From positions 1,488,001-1,552,000 of the forward strand of contig AP026798.1 in NCBI GenBank assembly GCA_033127725.1: DNA of 64,000 nucleotides. Direction: 5' to 3'. This stretch comes from Bombiscardovia nodaiensis (GTDB lineage: Bacteria; Actinomycetota; Actinomycetes; Actinomycetales; Bifidobacteriaceae). The first letter of the stretch is position 1. Every line of letters starts with the position of its first letter. The notes beneath the pieces are model-generated. The model was given only the letters and a program-made list of their open reading frames with translations. It was not told where the DNA came from and made no database searches. The position numbers and the translations under genes were made by a program. Shown here piece after piece: positions 37,281 through 46,970 of this stretch.

Positions 37281-37382
37281 CACCTGCACATTGAACTCGA
37301 CATCCGCCCCGACGCCCGAGGCCAAATGGAGCGTAAGTCCCAACCAGTAAACGAAATCCTATCCCAGCGCAGCGAATCGTAG
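37281..37382 (+). pseudogene. Partial copy of the 3' end of the thiamine-binding-protein gene
   Basis: The plus strand reads HLHIELDIRPDARGQMERKS QPVNEILSQRSES then TAG, closely matching the last about 33 codons of the gene ending at 36460. No start codon or 5' part remains. The copies flank the higBA module, as if the module entered with a duplication of the gene end. Confidence 0.8.
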
Positions 37383-37563
37383 TTACGGTATTTCAGTACT
37401 CGTCAAGTGAGATACAAAGCAAGCCCAGAGTTGCCCTAGCGTAGACAAGTTATCCTTCCAATGTAGCTTCTGCCCGTAGCAAGGTGAATACACAGCGAGT
37501 CCAGCAAATGCAAGCGTTCGGGGCTGGCTATATGCTGAGGATATTGGGCGAGAGGAGGCGGTT

Positions 37564-38625
37564 ATGACCACGATGAAGGAGATTGCGCAGGCGACGGGAG
37601 TGTCCGTGTCTACAGTTTCTCTGGTGGTCAACGGCCGCGACCAAGGGCGCGTCAAGCCCGACATCGCCGAGCGGGTGCGGGCCCAGGCCAAACGCATGGG
37701 ATACCAGCCCAACCCCTTGGCCAGCTCACTGCGCACCTCGCACACACGCATTCTGGGCTTCATCTCCGAAGAAGTGGCGACCACACCCTACGCGGGCGGC
37801 ATTATTATGGGCGCTCAAGACGCGGCAGCCCGGCTGGGATACATGCTCATCACCGTTTCCACCGACGGAGTGGCCGAGGAAGGCAGACAGATTACAGCCC
37901 TAAAGCGCTACGGGGTGGACGGCTTCCTCTACGCCAAAATGTACAACCGGATAACGGATTTACCACGCGCTCTGACCACCTTGCCGGTAGTGGTGGCGAA
38001 TGCGCGCGAGCGCACCGGGCGGGTGCCCTCCATTTCGCCCGACGAATTCCAAATTGGCTTCGATGCCACCCAGCGCTTGCTAGAGGCGGGCTGCCAGCGG
38101 ATTGCCTACGTGGGTGACCAGGACCCGATACTGGCTCAGGGCATACGCTTCAAGGGCTATCAGGCAGCACTCAAAGCCGCGGGCCGCCGTTGTGATCCGG
38201 CCCTGGTGGCAAATGTGGGCTTCAACCAGCAGGCCCTGAACGGCGTGGAAGCGTTAGTAGAGCGCGCTTCGCCGGACGGATTCTTCTGCTTTAACGATGC
38301 CCGCGCCTGGTACGTGTACGAAGCCGCGGCCCGGCGGGGACTGGCCATCGGCCGCGACTGGAGCGTGGTGGGCGTAGACAATCACCGGGTGTTTGCAGAG
38401 ACGCTGGCCCCTCGGCTGACAACGATTGAACTGCCCCACTACGAAATGGGCTACTGGGCGGCCTGCAAGCTGGTCTCGCTGATTGAGGGCCGCGAACTGG
38501 ACCCAGCTCGGGCTCCCGATACGACCGCTCCCCTGCCGCCGCTCAATGCCGCCAATCCCACCAGCATTCACTGCCAGCTCTTGGAGAAGGATTCCGTAGC
38601 CGCTCAACCCCGTTTAGGCGAGTAA
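37564..38625 (+). CDS. cscR: LacI-family regulator of sucrose genes
   Basis: A 353-residue repressor. The N-terminal HTH is MTTMKEIAQATGVSVSTVSL and the hinge NPLASSLRTSHTRILGFISE; the rest is a periplasmic-binding-like effector domain (IAYVGDQDPI, DGFFCFNDARAW, WSVVGVDNHRVFAETLAPRL). ATG 37564 is preceded by GAGAGGAGG. It stands directly upstream of the sucrose permease and invertase genes and two LacI-type palindromes, which supports regulation of them by a sucrose-derived signal; that specificity is inferred. Confidence 0.88.
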   Translation: MTTMKEIAQATGVSVSTVSLVVNGRDQGRVKPDIAERVRAQAKRMGYQPNPLASSLRTSHTRILGFISEEVATTPYAGGIIMGAQDAAARLGYMLITVSTDGVAEEGRQITALKRYGVDGFLYAKMYNRITDLPRALTTLPVVVANARERTGRVPSISPDEFQIGFDATQRLLEAGCQRIAYVGDQDPILAQGIRFKGYQAALKAAGRRCDPALVANVGFNQQALNGVEALVERASPDGFFCFNDARAWYVYEAAARRGLAIGRDWSVVGVDNHRVFAETLAPRLTTIELPHYEMGYWAACKLVSLIEGRELDPARAPDTTAPLPPLNAANPTSIHCQLLEKDSVAAQPRLGE

Positions 38626-38802
38626 ACCGCCGGCAGCTCAGCGCAATCGCCTACAGTTGCCGCAATGTTTCGCTACGTCTTTGGCGGCTCCAAAGCCTCC
38701 AGGACCTCCAAAACCAATTCACCCGTTCATGCAAGAGCCAGAGCCTGATAGATGCCGAAAACCCACCGATTACGCCAGTATTGACTCTTGAGCAAAATAC
38801 AA

Positions 38803-38841
38803 CGTCAATCGTTTGACGTAAATCGATTGACGCATTACACT
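38803..38841 (+). promoter_or_regulatory. Promoter with two overlapping LacI-type operators
   Basis: CGTCAATCGTTTGACG at 38803-38818 and CGTAAATCGATTGACG at 38817-38832 are near-perfect palindromes of the LacI-family type with a central CG. The same stretch holds -35 TTGACG (38813-38818), a 17-base spacer and -10 TACACT (38836-38841). The operators cover the -35 box and spacer, so a bound repressor would block RNA polymerase. Confidence 0.8.
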
Positions 38842-38929
38842 AATTCCTGTGTCGCATCGAAGCAAAGGTAGCTTCACCAGACAGACGGATGAGCAGCGGC
38901 GTATCCGTCACCGCGAGAAAGAGGCAGCA

Positions 38930-40234
38930 ATGGCAGCGAAAACCAAAAAAGCACAATTTTGGAGGAATCCCTCCTACCTGGAGAGTTCAACGGGAATCTT
39001 CCTCTTCTTCTGCGCCTGGGGTATCTGGTGGGCCTTCTACTCCCTGTGGCTCACCGACAATCTGCACATGAACAACACCCAGGTTGGGCAGATTTACAGC
39101 GTCAATTCGGCCGCTACCCTCATTATCATGTTCGTCTACGGCGTTATTCAAGACGAACTCGGGGTCAAGCGCCATCTCACTATTTTGATAGCAACGCTGG
39201 CCGCACTAGTAGGCCCCTTCGTGCAGTTTGTGTACGCGCCACTCATGCACACCAACCTGATGCTCGGCGCCCTCCTCGGCTCCGTCGTCTTGTCCGCTGG
39301 ATTCATGTCAGGCTGCTCCCTGATTGAGGCCGTAACCGAACGCTACTCGCGCAAGTTCGGCTTCGAATACGGTCAATCCCGCGCCTGGGGCTCCTTCGGT
39401 TACGCCATCGTAGCCCTCATTGGCGGCATGACGTTCACCGTAAATCCCCTGATCAACTTCTGGCTAGGCTCGCTCTTCGGCGTTGGCATGCTCTTGGTCT
39501 ACGCCTTCTGGGTGCCAGCCGAGCAGAAGGAGGAGATGCAGAAGGAGTCCGACCCCAACGAGAAGACAAATCCTTCTCTCTCCGACATGATCCACGTCTT
39601 AGGCGTTCCCGCCCTGTGGTTGCTCATCGTTTTCATGATCTTTACCAACACCTTCTACACAGTTTTCGACCAGCAGATGTTCCCCAAGTACTACGCCGGA
39701 CTCTTCTCCACGGTAGCTCAGGGCACGAAAGTATACGGATATTTGAACTCATTCCAGGTCTTCCTTGAGTCCGCCATGATGGGCGTAGTGCCGGTCATTA
39801 TGCGCAAGATTGGCGTGCGAAACTCCCTACTTTTGGGCGCTACCGTCATGTTCATGCGCATCGGCCTGTGTGGGCTCTTCCACGACCCTGTGCTGGTGTC
39901 CTTCGTCAAGCTCTTCCACTCCATCGAAGTGCCGCTCTTCTCCCTGCCGGCCTTCCGCTACTTCACCCTGCACTTCAACCCCAAGCTTTCGGCCACCCTC
40001 TACATGGTGGGCTTCCAGATTGCCTCTCAGGTGGGCCAAGTGCTCATGTCTACGCCTTTGGGCTACCTGCACGACCGCGTAGGCGACCGCCCCACCTTCT
40101 ACACCATCTCCCTGGTGGTCTTCATCGCACTGATTTACGGCATCTTTGTGCTCAAGCGCGACAACCAGCAGGTGGACGGTGACCCCTTCTACACCGATAA
40201 ACAGCTTGCCGCGCAAGGCAAGTCAGCCGCCTGA
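38930..40234 (+). CDS. cscB: Sucrose permease, oligosaccharide:H+ symporter family
   Basis: A 434-residue MFS carrier with 12 hydrophobic segments, of the LacY/CscB group: SSTGIFLFFCAWGIWWAFYS LWLTDNL, FGYAIVALIGGMTFTVNPLI, QMFPKYYAGLFSTVAQG and TLYMVGFQIASQVGQVLMST. It lies between the LacI regulator and a GH32 invertase, which supports sucrose or short fructo-oligosaccharide as the substrate. ATG 38930 with GAAAGAGG upstream is preferred; a GTG at 38849 would sit at the expected transcript start. Confidence 0.88.
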   Translation: MAAKTKKAQFWRNPSYLESSTGIFLFFCAWGIWWAFYSLWLTDNLHMNNTQVGQIYSVNSAATLIIMFVYGVIQDELGVKRHLTILIATLAALVGPFVQFVYAPLMHTNLMLGALLGSVVLSAGFMSGCSLIEAVTERYSRKFGFEYGQSRAWGSFGYAIVALIGGMTFTVNPLINFWLGSLFGVGMLLVYAFWVPAEQKEEMQKESDPNEKTNPSLSDMIHVLGVPALWLLIVFMIFTNTFYTVFDQQMFPKYYAGLFSTVAQGTKVYGYLNSFQVFLESAMMGVVPVIMRKIGVRNSLLLGATVMFMRIGLCGLFHDPVLVSFVKLFHSIEVPLFSLPAFRYFTLHFNPKLSATLYMVGFQIASQVGQVLMSTPLGYLHDRVGDRPTFYTISLVVFIALIYGIFVLKRDNQQVDGDPFYTDKQLAAQGKSAA

Positions 40235-40349
40235 GCTGAGCTCCTACCCTAGCCCAGACCCCGCGTATGCCCTACCCACCTTCCTAGAATCGCAGTAGGG
40301 CGTACGCTTACAAGAATTTGAAATTGCATACCAATTGAAAGGATGCTCA

Positions 40350-41873
40350 ATGATGAACATTGACAGCATGACAACATACGACCAGAGCGAGCAGCTGGCC
40401 AAGGCCGAGGCCGGCGTGGAAGCACTCTTCCAGAACCGCAAGGACCGCTGGTATCCCTCAAGCCACATCGCCTCCAAGGCTGGATGGATCAACGACCCCA
40501 ACGGCCTGTGCTACTTCAAGGGCCGCTACCACGCTTACTACCAGCTCAACCCCTTCGACAGCGTCTGGGGAGCCTGCCACTGGGGGCACGTCTCCAGCGA
40601 GGACATGGTCACCTGGCGGCGCGAACCTATCGCTATGGCCCCCTCCTTTGAAGCCGAGCAAGACGGCGTGTTCTCAGGCTCCGCAGTGGTTTCCGACGAC
40701 GGCAAACTGGTCATCTACTACACCGGCCACCGTTGGCGCAACGGCGTGAACGAAGACGAAGGCAACCTGCAGGAGCAGTGCATGGCCGTCTCTGACGATG
40801 GCATCCACTTCAGCAAGCTGGGCGTGGTGGTCCCCTGCCCAGACGACCGCATTCTGCACTTCCGCGACCCCAAGGTCTGGAAGCAGGGCGATAGCTGGCG
40901 GATGGTCTTTGGCGTGTCCACCCCCGAGCACCGGGGAGAAATTTGGATGTATACCTCCAAAGACATGGTCAACTGGACTTTCGAGAAGCCCATCTACCAG
41001 CACCCGGATCCCGGCGTGTTCATGCTCGAATGCCCGGACATGTTCCCCCTGGACGACAAGTGGGTTATCTGCTACTCGGCCATGGGCCTGCACCCGCAAG
41101 GCTTCGAAGCCCGCAATCACAACAACGCTGGCTACGTGATTGGCACTTGGCAGCCCGGCGGCGACTTCCAGCAGGAGACCGAGTTCCACCTGTGGGACGA
41201 CGGCCACAACTATTACGCCCCCCAGACTTTCCAGGGCCCCGACGGCCGCCGCCTGGTCTTCGGCTGGATGAGCCCCTTCACCGAACCCATCCCCATGCAG
41301 GAAGACAACTGGTGCGGACAGTTCACCGTGCCGCGAGAAGTCACGCTAGCTGGCGACCACCTACGCACGCAGCCCATCCGCGAGTACTCACAGCTGGACC
41401 AGGGCCAACAGGACTTCGGCCCTATCGAGCTGGGAGTCAACGAGAGCCGTGACCTGCTTGCCGATGCCCAGACCGCCGACATTGAGATGGAGATTGACCT
41501 GGCTCGCTCCCAGGCCGAGCGCATTGGCCTGGAGATTCACCGCACCTCCAACGGCGACCACACCCTGGTCTGCTACGACGACCAGCTGGAGCGAGTGGTC
41601 TTGGACCGCCACTGCAACACCTACGGCGACCGCGGTTACCGCACGGCCCCGCTCGACAAGTCCGACGGCAAGCTCAAGCTGCGCATCATCGTAGACCGCG
41701 GGTCCATCGAGGTCTACGTCAACGACGGCCTGGAAGTCATGTCCTCCTACTCCTTCCCAGCCGAGGGTCCCCGCGCCATCCGACTGATTGCAGAGTCCGG
41801 CGAGGGCAAGGCTCTCATCCCCAGCCTCACTATCAGCCAGATTGGCACGATTTGGCAGGAGAGCGACCGCTGA
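40350..41873 (+). CDS. cscA: Beta-fructofuranosidase (sucrose-hydrolysing), GH32
   Basis: A 507-residue intracellular glycoside hydrolase without a signal peptide. Catalytic nucleophile Asp49 in GWINDPNG, the transition-state stabiliser in FRDPKVW and the acid/base glutamate in MLECPDMFPL are present, followed by the GH32 C-terminal beta-sandwich (QAERIGLEIHRTSNGDHTLV, IIVDRGSIEVYVNDG). It hydrolyses sucrose and short fructans to fructose and glucose. GAAAGGA precedes ATG 40350. Last gene of the sucrose cluster, before a strong terminator. Confidence 0.96.
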   Translation: MMNIDSMTTYDQSEQLAKAEAGVEALFQNRKDRWYPSSHIASKAGWINDPNGLCYFKGRYHAYYQLNPFDSVWGACHWGHVSSEDMVTWRREPIAMAPSFEAEQDGVFSGSAVVSDDGKLVIYYTGHRWRNGVNEDEGNLQEQCMAVSDDGIHFSKLGVVVPCPDDRILHFRDPKVWKQGDSWRMVFGVSTPEHRGEIWMYTSKDMVNWTFEKPIYQHPDPGVFMLECPDMFPLDDKWVICYSAMGLHPQGFEARNHNNAGYVIGTWQPGGDFQQETEFHLWDDGHNYYAPQTFQGPDGRRLVFGWMSPFTEPIPMQEDNWCGQFTVPREVTLAGDHLRTQPIREYSQLDQGQQDFGPIELGVNESRDLLADAQTADIEMEIDLARSQAERIGLEIHRTSNGDHTLVCYDDQLERVVLDRHCNTYGDRGYRTAPLDKSDGKLKLRIIVDRGSIEVYVNDGLEVMSSYSFPAEGPRAIRLIAESGEGKALIPSLTISQIGTIWQESDR

Positions 41874-41911
41874 CCCGATAGGTAACGTTCGACCCGCTCA
41901 TCATCGAGAGA

Positions 41912-41951
41912 GAAAGGCCCGGCTTGCAAATAACAGCAAGCCGGGCCTTTC
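41912..41951 (+). terminator. Terminator of the sucrose cluster
   Basis: GAAAGGCCCGGCTTGC at 41912-41927 pairs perfectly with GCAAGCCGGGCCTTTC at 41936-41951 around an 8-base loop; CGTATATCTT follows. It lies 38 bp after the invertase stop and may also end transcripts from the MFS gene on the other strand. Confidence 0.88.
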
Positions 41952-42061
41952 GTATATCTTCAACACTATCCGCATAGTATACGCATACATGGTTGTAGGC
42001 ACATTAGGCACACTACGAGTTGCATCTGGGTGCTTAAATCAAGCGGATTGTAAACCTGCGC

Positions 42062-43297
42062 TCAGGCTTTTTGTACCTTCACCAGGAGCACAGCCAGGCC
42101 GCTCAGGAAGCCCATGAGCGCCATGAAGCCAAAGGCCCAGACGAAGGAGCCGCCAGCAACTTCCACCAGGTAACCCGAGATGATAGGAGCCAAGAATCCA
42201 CCTATTGTGCCGCCCGTATTGATAATGCCGGTGGCCGAGCCAATGAGAGCCGGATCCATAATCTTGTGAGGCCAGGTAAAGATGCCGGTAAAGGCCACGA
42301 CTGCCACGCAGGAAATCAGAATCATCACGACCACGCTCAGCCACAGGTTGTGGGAGGTGAGGAAGGCCACCATCAGAAGGGCAGTAATCGTGGCAGCGCC
42401 AAAAATGGCCATTTTCTCCTTGCCCAGGAAGAGCTTGGAGAGTAGTTTGCCTGCGAAAATCGTGGCCACCGTAGTGAAAATGGCGTTGAAGGCCAGCAGC
42501 CCGCCCGTCTGCGTAATCGTAAGTTTGAAGGTTCCCTTGATATAGCTGGGAATCCACGACATGGTGCCGTACAAGAGGATGTTGAGCAGGAGCATAGACA
42601 GGAAGAGAACCAGCACGTTGCGGGTCCTCATCAGCTGCCCGACACTGACCTTGCTCTTCGCTGCTGCCCCATCGGACGAGACCTGAGCTTGGGCCTGGGC
42701 CTGAGCACTACCCCGCTTGGGCAGCGCGTCACCCGGCACAAAGATCAGAATGCAGACAAAAGCCACCAGATACAAGCTGCCCAGCACCCAGTACGCCACA
42801 TGCCAGTTGCGATCAATCAGCGCTGCGCCCAAGGTGGAGGCCAAAATGCCGCCAATGCCCGAGGTGGAGAGGATCAAGGCCTGCACAAACGTGCGGCGCT
42901 CCCGCGGAAAGTTCTCGGCCACTGCCTTCGTGCAAGAGGGCGGATATCCCCCGTGACCCATGCCCGCCAGGCAGCGAATCAGAATGAAGAACCCCAAGCT
43001 GCTGGAGAAGCTGAAGAGGAAGCTGAACAGCCCGATCAGCAGCATGGAGCACAGCAGCACCGGCTTGGCGCCGAAGCGGTCAGCCAACCAACCGGAGACA
43101 ATCAACGTCAAGGTGTAACCCAGGAAGAAGGCCGACATGATAGCGCCAGTCTGGCCAGTCTTGAATCCAAACTGATCCGCAATCTGAATGATTGCAGTGG
43201 AAATCATGTTCTTATCCATGTAAACGATGGAATACCCAGCCATCAGTGAGAAAATCAGACTCCCACTCGCCAGGTGAGCATGGCTCTTACTGTCCAT
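42062..43297 (-). CDS. MFS transporter, anion:cation symporter (ACS)-like
   Basis: A 411-residue carrier with 12 predicted hydrophobic segments. The N-terminal SIVYMDKNMISTAIIQIADQ, WLADRFGAKPVLLCSMLLIG and CLAGMGHGGYPPSCTKAVAE resemble the ACS family of sugar-acid and organic-anion carriers. A central cytoplasmic linker is Ala/Gln-rich (GSAQAQAQAQVSSDGAAAKS). ATG 43297 with GGGGAGG upstream was chosen over 43348. No enzyme neighbours point to a substrate. Confidence 0.85.
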   Translation of the reverse strand: MDSKSHAHLASGSLIFSLMAGYSIVYMDKNMISTAIIQIADQFGFKTGQTGAIMSAFFLGYTLTLIVSGWLADRFGAKPVLLCSMLLIGLFSFLFSFSSSLGFFILIRCLAGMGHGGYPPSCTKAVAENFPRERRTFVQALILSTSGIGGILASTLGAALIDRNWHVAYWVLGSLYLVAFVCILIFVPGDALPKRGSAQAQAQAQVSSDGAAAKSKVSVGQLMRTRNVLVLFLSMLLLNILLYGTMSWIPSYIKGTFKLTITQTGGLLAFNAIFTTVATIFAGKLLSKLFLGKEKMAIFGAATITALLMVAFLTSHNLWLSVVVMILISCVAVVAFTGIFTWPHKIMDPALIGSATGIINTGGTIGGFLAPIISGYLVEVAGGSFVWAFGFMALMGFLSGLAVLLVKVQKA

Positions 43298-43422
43298 AGG
43301 CTCTCGCCTCCCCAATTGGTAAAACCGACCCCTTGCCGGTCTGTCCAATATACGGGGTCAAATGTCACGAACGCGTTACCAAGACACGCTCATGGACAAG
43401 AACTGCAAGCCTCGCAGCGCAT

Positions 43423-44217
43423 TTAGGCAGCCTTCACGCCCCCAAAACGGCGGTCCCGGTGAATATAGTCGTCTAAGGCCCTGAAGAGCACGTCTCGCCC
43501 ACAGTCGGGGAAGAGTTCAGGCACGAAGGCCAACTCGGCGTAGGCGGCCTCCCAGGGCAGGAAATTGGAGGTTCTCTGCTCGCCCGAGGTGCGAATTACC
43601 AGGTCGCAGTCGGGGATGTCGGGATTGTAGAGGTGCTCGGCAATCATTTTCTCCGTCACCTTCGAGCCCTTAATCCGCCCGGCAGCCACCTCTTGAGCGA
43701 TAGCCGTTGCTGCGTCCGCTATTTCGGCCCTGCCGCCGTAGTTGATGCAGAAGACCACGTCAATAGTGCTGTTGTGCTTGGTGCGCTCCATAGCCACGTC
43801 GAGCTCGTCGATGACCGACTTCCACAGGCGGGGTCGCCGTCCTGACCAGCGCACACGCACTCCCCACTCGTCCATCTGCGCCACCCGACGGTGGATAATG
43901 TCACGCGAAAAGCCCATCAAAAAGCGCACTTCACTGGGGCTGCGCTTCCAGTTCTCCGTAGAAAAGGTGTACAAACTCAAGTATCTGACGCCCGCTTCGA
44001 TGGCGCCTGCAATGGTGTCAAACACGACCGGTTCAGCCGCCTTGTGACCCTCGGTGCGCACCAGCCCTCGCTGCTTAGCCCAACGGCCGTTGCCGTCCAT
44101 AATCACGCCCACATGCTGGGGCACCTTGCCAGCGGGAAAGTTGGGAATGCGCGTCGGGTCTGCAAAAGGGGCAGCGGGCACGCTCAGGGACTGGTAGTCA
44201 ACACCTTCAAAGCTCAT
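43423..44217 (-). CDS. uppS: Undecaprenyl (isoprenyl) diphosphate synthase
   Basis: A 264-residue cis-prenyltransferase making the lipid carrier for cell-wall precursors. It shows VGVIMDGNGRWAKQRG with the catalytic aspartate, YLSLYTFSTENWKRSPSEV, VFCINYGGRAEIADA and IRTSGEQRTSNFLPWEAAYA. ATG 44217 overlaps the recO stop (TGA 44214-44216). The final stretch ends HRDRRFGG, as usual. Confidence 0.96.
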   Translation of the reverse strand: MSFEGVDYQSLSVPAAPFADPTRIPNFPAGKVPQHVGVIMDGNGRWAKQRGLVRTEGHKAAEPVVFDTIAGAIEAGVRYLSLYTFSTENWKRSPSEVRFLMGFSRDIIHRRVAQMDEWGVRVRWSGRRPRLWKSVIDELDVAMERTKHNSTIDVVFCINYGGRAEIADAATAIAQEVAAGRIKGSKVTEKMIAEHLYNPDIPDCDLVIRTSGEQRTSNFLPWEAAYAELAFVPELFPDCGRDVLFRALDDYIHRDRRFGGVKAA

Positions 44218-44951
44218 AGTGTCGAATCTAGTAGCTTGAGCGAACGAAGTGGGCGTTCCAAATAGTATTCTCCCCATTTCTCGACAAGTCGATCCGTCAG
44301 CGGGTCGAGCGGGGACCTCCCAAGACTCGCCCAATCCCCTGCAGTTAGGGCCGCCAGCTGCCCCACCACAGTCGGTGTAACGCGCACTGACTCGGGCGTG
44401 TGGTCCGCTTGACAGACCAGACCGCCGCCGGAGACCGAAAAGTAATTCAAATCAGTCTGGCCGCCTGTGCGAGCGCACACAATGCAAGCGTCGCAGCGAG
44501 GCTGCCAACCGGCCAGAGCCAGAGCCCGCATCAGGTAGGAGGCCGAAATCATTCTTGGGTCGCGCGCGCCAGTGGAAAGCGCTTTCAGAGCCGATATAAG
44601 CAGCAGGTACTGGGTCTGGGCAGGCTCGTGTTCGCTGGAGAGCAACTTATCCGCCGTCTCCAAGATGACGCCACCGTTGGTGTACCGGTCATAGTCAGCG
44701 CAAATCGGCTCCGCGTAGGTAGCCAGCGAGGCCGCCTGGGAGACCACGTCCAAGTTCCGCCCTTGGGCCAGCAGCAGGTCGGCTCGCATGAAAGGCTCCA
44801 AACGCGATCCGAAGCGAGATTTGGTACGCCGCACACCCTTGGCCACCGCGCGCACCTTGCCATGACTGCGGGTGAAGAGGGTGATAATGCGGTCAGCTTC
44901 GCCCAGCTTCGTGGTCCGTAAGACCACACCCTCATCCCGGTAGGTTGCCAC
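44214..44951 (-). CDS. recO: RecO, recombination mediator
   Basis: A 245-residue protein loading RecA in the RecFOR pathway. An N-terminal OB fold (ATYRDEGVVLRTTKLGEADR, IITLFTRSHGKVRAVAKGVR) is followed by a helical domain and a zinc site with paired cysteines (CDACIVCARTGG, later LVCQADH). GTG 44951 is chosen because AGAGGGGG lies five bases upstream. Coupled to uppS by a 4-bp overlap. Confidence 0.94.
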   Translation of the reverse strand: MATYRDEGVVLRTTKLGEADRIITLFTRSHGKVRAVAKGVRRTKSRFGSRLEPFMRADLLLAQGRNLDVVSQAASLATYAEPICADYDRYTNGGVILETADKLLSSEHEPAQTQYLLLISALKALSTGARDPRMISASYLMRALALAGWQPRCDACIVCARTGGQTDLNYFSVSGGGLVCQADHTPESVRVTPTVVGQLAALTAGDWASLGRSPLDPLTDRLVEKWGEYYLERPLRSLKLLDSTL

Positions 44952-45087
44952 TAATCCCCCTCTGCCGCCTTGCACACTTACTGAAAGGTACTGCCTTATC
45001 CCGCCAATCGTCTAGGCTTCCCCTATCCTCGCTGCCCTGGTCGACAAGTCCGCTCCCTCGCCGCTAGCAGCGAACAGCAGGGAACCG

Positions 45088-46872
45088 CTAGTAGATAAAG
45101 AGGCCCCAAAAAGCAAAGAAGAGTAGGAGGCAGAACATGGCGAGGGCTGTGAGCCCGAAGAAGATATGCCCAAATCGCGTAGAGGCTAGTACAGGCTGGG
45201 GATCGTTGGCTTTGAGCTGGCGGGCAATGGCAGCCCCGCTCAGCTTCTTGCCCTTGATTTGCGAGGGAATCTTACCCACGCCCTTGAGCGTAGCCACCTC
45301 ATACATGCGCACCAGCACCCGCGACCAGGCCCAGACCACCAGCGCACAGACCACCTGAATCACCGGCCACGACCAGTCGCTGACCCCCGCCGGATCGGGC
45401 ACACCGCCCCAGCCCAATTTGACTAAGGCGATAATCACCTGCCCCAGACCGGCGGCGAAGAGCAAGAAGGCCGCCAGCGTTGAACCCGCTATCCCCGCAA
45501 GCGTGCCACCGAAGCCGTGAGAAAAGCCGAAAACTGGCCGTTTGTCTCGTTTGAGCAGGCGGAACACCTTCAGCCCAGCCGCCAGCAAGGCCAATACGGC
45601 CGAAAGCAGCAAGAGCACGAAAGCTGCCAGATGGATAATCACCATGTACACCGTCAGTTTTCGCCTGCCATACAAGTCCGAGGGAACTGCGATGGACTGG
45701 TGAATGGTGGAGCCCGCAACCCTCTGCGTAGCCTGTTTGAGACCGCGCACCTGCCCCTGAGCCCAGTCCACCAAGTCCTCCTGGTAGTGGTCGGCCAGCG
45801 GCGTACCAGCGTTCGCCTCGTCGCCCAAGCGGAGCACATGGTTCGAGACCGCGTAGGAACGCACGGTCACATTCCAATTGTTTGCCTGGTGGGCCATATC
45901 CAATATTTTTTGTACGCCCTCCACCTGAGCCGTCATCACATCTTTCGTGCCGTAGGCCACAAACGTTGGAACAGCATAGGCTTGCTTGAATTGGGTGTCG
46001 ATGTCGAAATTCCCTAAGCCAAAGAGCGTACCGTCGACTGAAAACAGGCGGCGGACCACTGACTGGTAGCCCGGATTCGCACCGGCAATAGCGAAATCCT
46101 GGGCCACGAAGAATCCCATGGCGTGTCGGGGCGTATAGACCATAGGGCTGAGCAAGATTTGAAAGGCTATGCGCGGGTCATCACGCAGGAGGTAGGCCGA
46201 AATCCAAGTGGACTCGCTCGTGGCGTAGATGCCCACTTTCGCCGGGTCCACGCTGGGCTGCACGCGCAGGTAGTTGATCACCTGGTCATAGGCAACGGCC
46301 GAGGCCGGATAGTCGCGGTTAATGTCGCTAGTAGACCAGACGGGCTTGTCAATGACCGCCGTCACAAAGCCCGCAGAAGCCATATTGGTAGCCACATCGC
46401 CGAAAGAATTGTCGCAAGTGCCGTAACCGGCCCCGTGCATAAAAACGACCGCCGCGCGCCTGCCAGGTGCTCCAAGAGGCTCTCGCACGAGCGTGTGGAT
46501 GCGCTGCACTTCGCCCGTGGCTGCCCGGCGAGCCTCAATCCAGGTGTAGCGTTGAGCCACCCGGTAGGTGCCCACCCGCTCCAAGGGTAGCTGCTGGGGG
46601 TTGTCATAGGTCACGGCTGTGTCGGCTGCAAGCGTGGCGAAATTTTGGTCAACGGGCTCATACTTCCAAGGTACGGCCGTCAGGTGGGAAACGGAGACAA
46701 GAATGCCCATCAGAATAATGAACACTGGCAAACTGGCCATCAGTCTACGGGCGCGCGTCCAATCAGCAGGCCGGTTCTGGGAACCGTCTGACCCGCTCTT
46801 GGAGGACTCGCTGACTTGCTGTGACACGCTGGCTATTCTATCGACAAGCCCCGAACAGGCGCTCAACCGCAT
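45088..46872 (-). CDS. Membrane-bound alpha/beta-hydrolase, function unknown
   Basis: A 594-residue protein: one membrane helix (about 45-65, ASLPVFIILMGILVSVSHL), an extracytoplasmic alpha/beta-hydrolase domain with an oxyanion region VVFMHGAGYGTCD and the putative nucleophile in GIYATSESTWISAYL (about residue 220), and four or more C-terminal membrane helices (VYMVIIHLAAFVLLLLSAVL, FLLFAAGLGQVIIALVKLGW). The nucleophile elbow reads SES in place of the usual GxSxG, as in several dienelactone-hydrolase-like proteins. Substrate unknown; upstream of recO and uppS. Confidence 0.8.
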   Translation of the reverse strand: MRLSACSGLVDRIASVSQQVSESSKSGSDGSQNRPADWTRARRLMASLPVFIILMGILVSVSHLTAVPWKYEPVDQNFATLAADTAVTYDNPQQLPLERVGTYRVAQRYTWIEARRAATGEVQRIHTLVREPLGAPGRRAAVVFMHGAGYGTCDNSFGDVATNMASAGFVTAVIDKPVWSTSDINRDYPASAVAYDQVINYLRVQPSVDPAKVGIYATSESTWISAYLLRDDPRIAFQILLSPMVYTPRHAMGFFVAQDFAIAGANPGYQSVVRRLFSVDGTLFGLGNFDIDTQFKQAYAVPTFVAYGTKDVMTAQVEGVQKILDMAHQANNWNVTVRSYAVSNHVLRLGDEANAGTPLADHYQEDLVDWAQGQVRGLKQATQRVAGSTIHQSIAVPSDLYGRRKLTVYMVIIHLAAFVLLLLSAVLALLAAGLKVFRLLKRDKRPVFGFSHGFGGTLAGIAGSTLAAFLLFAAGLGQVIIALVKLGWGGVPDPAGVSDWSWPVIQVVCALVVWAWSRVLVRMYEVATLKGVGKIPSQIKGKKLSGAAIARQLKANDPQPVLASTRFGHIFFGLTALAMFCLLLFFAFWGLFIY

Positions 46873-46970
46873 AGCTGAACTCCAGCAGCCACCCTCCCCC
46901 TCCCTGGCAACGCAGGAAGTCTGGCAGTGCGAATTACTGGATGATGCAGGTCAGGCATAGAAAAAGCCCC

